Below are positions 59,748 to 64,000 of a DNA stretch of 64,000 nt, piece after piece. Position 1 is the stretch's first letter, and every line of letters begins with the position of its first letter. The translations under genes were made by a program, and so were the position numbers. The notes beneath the pieces were generated by a model. It saw only the letters and a program-made list of their open reading frames with translations, ran no database searches and was not told the DNA's origin. This DNA is from Candidatus Geocrenenecus huangii (GTDB lineage: Archaea; Thermoproteota; Nitrososphaeria_A; Caldarchaeales; Wolframiiraptoraceae), in contig JALNKM010000004.1 of assembly GCA_023268155.1 (NCBI GenBank), positions 62,001 to 126,000 of the forward strand, given 5' to 3'.

Positions 59748-60592
59748 CGATCATAAAGAGTAGCAATCTATGGTTTAAGTATAGTGGAAGTAGTGAATGG
59801 GCGATAAGAGAAGTCAACATAGAGATAAATGAAGGCGAATTCGTCGTACTTGCAGGTAGAAGTGGATGTGGTAAATCAACCCTCATGAGATGCTTCAATG
59901 GTTTGATCCCCCACTTCTATGAAGGCGAAATGATTGGTAAGGTAGAAGTATGCGGTCTCGATACTCGTGAAAACCCGACGTATATCCTATCCCAGTATGC
60001 TGGTATGGTGTTCCAGAATCCAGACAATCAATTATTTGCCTTAACAGTAGAAGCCGATATAGCGTTCGCTTTAGAGAATCTATCGATCCCGAAGGAAGAG
60101 ATCAGGGAGAGGGTAGACTGGGCCTTAAGAGTTATGGGTATAGAAGAATTAAGAGATAAGTCTTCGCTAGAATTGTCAGGAGGTCAGAAACAAAAAGTAG
60201 CGATCGCATCTATCCTAGCTATGCGTCCACAGATACTCCTGCTAGATGAACCTACAAGCTCTCTCGACCCATTCTCAGCCAAACAATTGATAGATACAAT
60301 AATAAGTTTAAACCAGAAATACAAGATAACTATATTGATAGCAGAACACCGCCTCGATCTGCTCCTACCATATGCTTCCCGTATGATCGTAATAGATGAT
60401 GGAAGAATAGTTCTAGACGGTAAACCTAGAGAAGTACTGGATAAGCATGATGTAATGCCATATGGAGTGTCTGTCCCGAGGATAGTTAAAGTTGCAACAC
60501 AGTTAAAGAAGTCTCTAGGATATTCATTTAATCATGTGGTCCCTCTTTCAGTTGAAGAATTTGTAGAGATTCTACGCAGGTGGAGAAATTAA
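59744..60592 (+). CDS. ecfA: ECF transporter ATPase EcfA (first)
   Basis: First ATPase of an energy-coupling-factor importer. Walker A GRSGCGKST, Q-loop MVFQNPDNQLFALTVEADIA, signature ELSGGQKQKVAIASIL, Walker B ILLLDEPTSSLDP. The NPDNQLF phrase is specific to EcfA. TTG 59744 starts 8 nt after GGAGGTG (59730-59736) and overlaps the DHH stop. It is followed by a second EcfA and EcfT. Confidence 0.95.
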   Translation: MTIIKSSNLWFKYSGSSEWAIREVNIEINEGEFVVLAGRSGCGKSTLMRCFNGLIPHFYEGEMIGKVEVCGLDTRENPTYILSQYAGMVFQNPDNQLFALTVEADIAFALENLSIPKEEIRERVDWALRVMGIEELRDKSSLELSGGQKQKVAIASILAMRPQILLLDEPTSSLDPFSAKQLIDTIISLNQKYKITILIAEHRLDLLLPYASRMIVIDDGRIVLDGKPREVLDKHDVMPYGVSVPRIVKVATQLKKSLGYSFNHVVPLSVEEFVEILRRWRN

Positions 60593-61404
60593 TGATAGTC
60601 TTCGAGAATGTAGAATACGTGTATCCCAACGGGTTCAAGGCGCTTCGCGGAGTCAACCTAGAGATAGAGTCAGGAGAAATTGTTGCATTAATGGGTGAGA
60701 ATGGTGCGGGGAAGACAACGTTACTGAAGCATTTGAATGGCTTACTTAAACCTTTTTCTGGAAGAGTATTAGTAGACGGAGTAGATACTAGACGTACAAC
60801 TGTGGCCTCTCTCTCAAGAAAAGTTGGAATAGTTTTCCAAAATGCTGAAGAAATGTTCTTCTCCCCAACAATCTATGAAGAGATAGCTTTTGCATTAAAT
60901 AACTTCAGATACCCGGAGGATGTTATACAGAAGAGAGTTGGATGGGCTTTAAAGTTCATGGAGCTTGAAGAATATAGAGATAAGTCTCCTTTCCTCCTTA
61001 GTGGAGGAGAGAAGAAGAGACTGGCCCTAGCGATAATCCTTGCGTGGTCTCCTGAAGTTGTTGCTCTAGATGAGCCTACAGTTGGGCAGGATATACTCCA
61101 GAAAGAGAAGATGATACAGATTATAAGACAAGCTAATCAGCAGGGAAAGACAATAATCATATCTTCCCATGATGTCGAGTTCATCGCGGATATTAAACCT
61201 AGAATAATTCTAATGAGTAAAGGTAGAATTGTCAAGGATGGGCCGGCGGAGGAAGTCTTAACCGATATCCCGTTACTTCAAGAATGCAGTCTGCTTCCAC
61301 CCCAGATAGTCTCATTAACATCTAGGCTAGATTTCCTAGGTATTAGGCCTAAGCTAGCAGGACCTGAAGAGATAGCTGTCGAGATTGCCAGGAGGTTGAA
61401 GTGA
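60592..61404 (+). CDS. ecfA: ECF transporter ATPase EcfA (second)
   Basis: Second ATPase of the pair. Walker A GENGAGKTT, Q-loop VFQNAEEMFFSPTIYEEIAF, signature LLSGGEKKRLALAIIL, Walker B VVALDEPTVGQD. ATG 60592 is chosen: AGGTGG (60578-60583) lies 8 nt before, and the stop of the first ecfA overlaps it (TAATG). The in-frame GTG at 60580 would be within that ribosome-binding site. Confidence 0.95.
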   Translation: MIVFENVEYVYPNGFKALRGVNLEIESGEIVALMGENGAGKTTLLKHLNGLLKPFSGRVLVDGVDTRRTTVASLSRKVGIVFQNAEEMFFSPTIYEEIAFALNNFRYPEDVIQKRVGWALKFMELEEYRDKSPFLLSGGEKKRLALAIILAWSPEVVALDEPTVGQDILQKEKMIQIIRQANQQGKTIIISSHDVEFIADIKPRIILMSKGRIVKDGPAEEVLTDIPLLQECSLLPPQIVSLTSRLDFLGIRPKLAGPEEIAVEIARRLK

Positions 61405-61405
61405 G

Positions 61406-62179
61406 TTGTCAACCATTCTTAGGGGTCTCCAATTCTATCCCGGGAAGACTGTAATCCATAAGCTTGACCCGAGAGTTAAGCTAGTGATATCACTTCTACT
61501 CATGATGACGGCGGCCATTTATCTAGAAGTAACGATAATAACGATAGTAGTAGCGGTTGAGGCTCTATTATCCATCATAGCTAAGGTTTTCAGTAGATGG
61601 GCTAGAACAGTTTATGGAGCAGCCCCCCTGATAATCCTCGTATTCTTACTGAACGTCTTATTCAAGCTCTCCATGCCTGGGCAATCTCTCGGTTTTCAGA
61701 GTATCTACGAAGCTCTCCAACTAGCATACAGGCTCGTAGCCTTTCTAGCATCCTTCTCGATCTTCTTCTTAACCACAACCCCCGAAGAACTAGGGATGGC
61801 GCTAACAAAGATGAAGGTACCGTATATGTATACTTTCGCATTTATCTCAGCCATAAGGTTCACTCCGATTCTTGCAGAAGAACTCCAATCAATAATAGAT
61901 GCGCAGAAGAGTAGGGGGCTGGAGCTGGAGAAGGGGAACATGATAACCAGGCTGAGAAGATATATCCCAATACTCATCCCATTAATGGTAAACGTTTTGA
62001 GGAGATCGTATGAACTTGCAGAAGCAATAGAAGTGAAATGCTTCGGAGCCAAGAAAAATCGAACATACCTCAGAGAATTGAAGATGACGAAGAGAGACCT
62101 GACGGTATTGTCGATCTCGATTACATTGTTCACTCTAGCAATTTACGTTAAATTATTTGTTAAGTTAAATATTCCGTAA
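61406..62179 (+). CDS. ecfT: ECF transporter transmembrane subunit EcfT
   Basis: Scaffold of the ECF importer. About five spans plus the long coupling helices with the two characteristic motifs: IIDAQKSRGLELEKGN (about 168-183) and AIEVKCFGAKKNRT, equivalent to the Ala-Arg-Gly pairs of EcfT. GGAGGTTGA (61391-61399) precedes the TTG start at 61406. The S-component that sets substrate (vitamin or metal) is not found nearby. Confidence 0.9.
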   Translation: MSTILRGLQFYPGKTVIHKLDPRVKLVISLLLMMTAAIYLEVTIITIVVAVEALLSIIAKVFSRWARTVYGAAPLIILVFLLNVLFKLSMPGQSLGFQSIYEALQLAYRLVAFLASFSIFFLTTTPEELGMALTKMKVPYMYTFAFISAIRFTPILAEELQSIIDAQKSRGLELEKGNMITRLRRYIPILIPLMVNVLRRSYELAEAIEVKCFGAKKNRTYLRELKMTKRDLTVLSISITLFTLAIYVKLFVKLNIP

Positions 62180-62297
62180 CCCTCAATGCATTTCTCCAAC
62201 TAAGTATTCTTGTAGGGAGATGAGCTAACATATTTAGGCATTCTGAAGATATGAGTATATATTAGATTATGTAGTAGATAGCTTTTAGGTTAGAGTC

Positions 62298-62999
62298 TTG
62301 AAAGAAGTGAGGGTGATTAAGCCGGGGGTAGTGATAGTCGATCGAAGAGAAGAGCGGTCTGACGTCCCCTCACTATTGATAAAACGTGGGTTAAGCGTCA
62401 GGTTCGACATGTTAGAAGTCGGAGACTATGCCCTGCTTGGGGGCATATTAATAGAGAGAAAAACAATTAACGATTTCATCTCATCTATTCTTGACGGTAG
62501 ATTATTCGAACAAGCATTAAATCTTTCTAAAGCATCTAGTAACCCAACCTTCATAATAGAGGGGAGAATTAAGAATGGCTTAGCATACTTTGAGAATGCT
62601 AATGCGTTCTGGGGAGCATTAGCGAGCTTATTGTACGATTTCAACGTAAAAACCTTCTTCACAGAGTCCGCTGAAGATACAGCCTCATTGATTACCGTGA
62701 TTTCTAAAAGGAAGAAGGGGACAGAAGAAGACGTCTGGGTTAAGCCTAAAAGGAAGAAGGCCACGATAAACGAACTACAGATACAGGTCTTAACATCTCT
62801 CCCTGGAGTAGGTCCTGCAACCGCTAAACGGTTGCTAAGAGCTTTGGGAAGTTTGAGAGGCGTATTCAACGCTGAACCTAATATCTTATCGATAGCTGGG
62901 AAGATCTCTTTACAGAAGAGTATGAAGATATATGATTTGATAAACGCGAAATACGGGGAGGATGTAGGTTCTCAGCAATCTAAGATTGATGGCTTCTAG
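62298..62999 (+). CDS. xpf: XPF/ERCC4-family structure-specific endonuclease (crenarchaeal-type, no helicase)
   Basis: Cuts 3'-flap, fork and bubble DNA. The nuclease domain has IVDRREER (D15), VGDYALLGGILIERKTINDF with D43, E53, R54, K55, D59 (the ERKxxxD signature). A tandem helix-hairpin-helix domain follows at about 162-215 (LTSLPGVGPATAKRLLRALG). At 233 residues with no helicase part it is the short form found in Thermoproteota. The tail QQSKIDGF resembles a PCNA-interacting motif but has only one terminal aromatic residue. TTG start at 62298. Confidence 0.92.
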   Translation: MKEVRVIKPGVVIVDRREERSDVPSLLIKRGLSVRFDMLEVGDYALLGGILIERKTINDFISSILDGRLFEQALNLSKASSNPTFIIEGRIKNGLAYFENANAFWGALASLLYDFNVKTFFTESAEDTASLITVISKRKKGTEEDVWVKPKRKKATINELQIQVLTSLPGVGPATAKRLLRALGSLRGVFNAEPNILSIAGKISLQKSMKIYDLINAKYGEDVGSQQSKIDGF

Positions 63000-63041
63000 G
63001 CTTCTCCAGTAGACGTTTACATAAGATATGTAAGGATAGAT

Positions 63042-64000
63042 TTACTTGGTCTCGAATAATCTTCTGACCTGTCTCCCAACTATTTCGAGAGGATGCTCTG
63101 AGATCTCCTCCATCTTCTTCTTTAAGGTCTCTCTAGCCTTCGGGTTTCCAGTCCACATCTTCTCGAAACTCCCACTTCTAATATCTTCAAGAGCCTTCAA
63201 CATATTCTTCTTAACATGCTCGTCGACTATACGTGGCCCGATCAGTAACCCACCATACTTAGCAGTATCAGATACAGATCTAAGCATCTCTGTCAATCCG
63301 CCTCTATAGATCAAGTCTACTATAAGCTTTAACTCATTACAAACTTCGAAATAAGCAACTTCAGGTTGATATCCATTCTCTACAAGTATCTCGAACCCCT
63401 TCTTTATCAACTCCATGACACCGCCTACGAGTACAGCTTGTTCTCCAAGCAAGTCTGTCTCTGTCTCTTCTCTGAAAGTTGTCTCTATTACTCCTTTTCT
63501 AGCAGCGCCTATCGACTTCGCCATCGCTAAAGCTTTCATTAGAGCTTTTCCAGAGAAGTCTCTTCCAACAGCGACTAGCGCTGGGACGCCATCACCCTTA
63601 AGATACATTTCACGTACGATAGGGCCTGGCCCCTTAGGTGCAACCATTATAACGTCTACTCCCTGTGGGGGGTCGATGAGCTTATAGTGGAAATTGTATC
63701 CATGAGAGAATCCGAGGGTTTTCCCAGGCTTCAGGTATGGCTCGACGTATTCTTTGTAGACTTTCGGCTGCTCTGTGTCAGGTATGAGGAGATGAACTAT
63801 ATCTGCCTCCCTCGCCGCTTCATCTATACTCTTAACTCTTACATTATCTTGTAATGCTTTTCTCCATGATTCTCCCTCTTTTCTAACTCCGACGACTACG
63901 TCTAATCCTGAATCTCTCATGTTAAGGGCTTGAGCTCTACCCTGGCTACCGTAACCGATCACCGCGATAACTTGATTCTCCAAGATGCTCGTGTCGATTT
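63042..64000 (-). CDS. ilvC: Ketol-acid reductoisomerase (5' end outside window)
   Basis: Second step of valine/isoleucine synthesis. The NADPH-binding motif [19 protein letters not shown] appears at once, then [20 protein letters not shown] (KARI core), [20 protein letters not shown] with the Mg2+ ligands and [19 protein letters not shown]. The frame continues upstream of the TTG at 63983 (IDTSILENQ) to the window edge, so the first 20 or so residues are missing here. A class I, short-form enzyme. It works in the same pathway as cimA 5 kb away. Confidence 0.96.
   Translation of the reverse strand, partial: IDTSILENQVIAVIGYGSQGRAQALNMRDSGLDVVVGVRKEGESWRKALQDNVRVKSIDEAAREADIVHLLIPDTEQPKVYKEYVEPYLKPGKTLGFSHGYNFHYKLIDPPQGVDVIMVAPKGPGPIVREMYLKGDGVPALVAVGRDFSGKALMKALAMAKSIGAARKGVIETTFREETETDLLGEQAVLVGGVMELIKKGFEILVENGYQPEVAYFEVCNELKLIVDLIYRGGLTEMLRSVSDTAKYGGLLIGPRIVDEHVKKNMLKALEDIRSGSFEKMWTGNPKARETLKKKMEEISEHPLEIVGRQVRRLFETK

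Overview
The window reads as a chromosomal segment of a thermophilic archaeon of the Thermoproteota/TACK group. Evidence: archaeal-type informational genes throughout (RPA, family B DNA polymerase, TFB, a TFE-beta/RPC34-like factor, Gar1, SRP19, S8e, L37Ae, proteasome alpha, exosome Rrp4/Rrp41/Rrp42, SBDS, KEOPS Pcc1, prefoldin beta, crenarchaeal-type XPF nuclease), heavy AGA/AGG arginine and ATA isoleucine use, TATA boxes placed for leaderless or nearly leaderless mRNAs, and many GTG/TTG starts. A canonical SMC-ScpA-ScpB operon argues against Sulfolobales-like lineages and for a deeper branch. I could not assign genus or species. I saw no tRNA, rRNA, CRISPR array, insertion sequence or integrase; this is core chromosome with some accessory transport and regulatory islands.

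Layout. 1-5.7 kb: 3' part of a lactate-utilisation-type Fe-S/CCG protein, cobalamin adenosyltransferase, RPA, glutamate dehydrogenase and a diaminopentanoate-dehydrogenase-like enzyme. 5.7-11.7 kb: a MacB-like ABC cassette (ATPase, exported beta-domain protein, FtsX permease, membrane-anchored helical protein) with a tandem repeat just upstream of its TATA box and a convergent membrane-anchored winged-helix regulator. 11.8-18.9 kb: 6-phosphogluconate dehydrogenase, HtrA protease with a palindrome at its promoter, two stand-alone Lrp ligand-binding (RAM) domains, an MFS exporter, a radical SAM protein, a membrane-anchored PLD nuclease. 18.9-21.5 kb: an unusual HhH-GPD DNA glycosylase translationally coupled to dCTP deaminase, divergent from a spore-photolyase-like radical SAM gene. 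21.5-31.3 kb: CorA, EamA transporter, DUF1152, aKMT-like lysine methyltransferase, DUF2258-like protein, two divergent DUF72 genes, DUF401 permease, FlK-like thioesterase, PRC-barrel/zinc-ribbon protein.

31.5-45.4 kb is informational: PolB, NSUN-type m5C methyltransferase, Trm1, FtsJ, TFE-beta-like, TFB-Gar1-SRP19, S8e, then scpB-scpA-smc. 45.6-51.7 kb holds PepQ, cis-prenyltransferase, DUF373, a long coiled-coil protein, GPN-loop GTPase, small zinc-ribbon and DUF131 membrane proteins. 51.9-56.6 kb is the conserved proteasome/exosome superoperon (psmA-SBDS-rrp4-rrp41-rrp42-L37Ae-pcc1). 56.5-64 kb: citramalate synthase, prefoldin beta, DHH phosphoesterase, an EcfA-EcfA-EcfT module without a nearby S subunit, XPF nuclease, and the start-truncated ketol-acid reductoisomerase (with cimA, part of isoleucine/valine synthesis).

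Points that a simple ORF call misses: the genes at both window edges run off the end; cimA continues about 88 codons upstream of its first NTG codon and has no canonical start codon; several starts move downstream once TATA boxes and ribosome-binding sites are considered (thioesterase 30439, methyltransferase 25355, rrp41 54127, htrA 13389, prefoldin 58359). Several gaps contain exact dyads or stem-loop runs that look regulatory or RNA-encoding. All functional calls are by reading motifs; no database search was possible.
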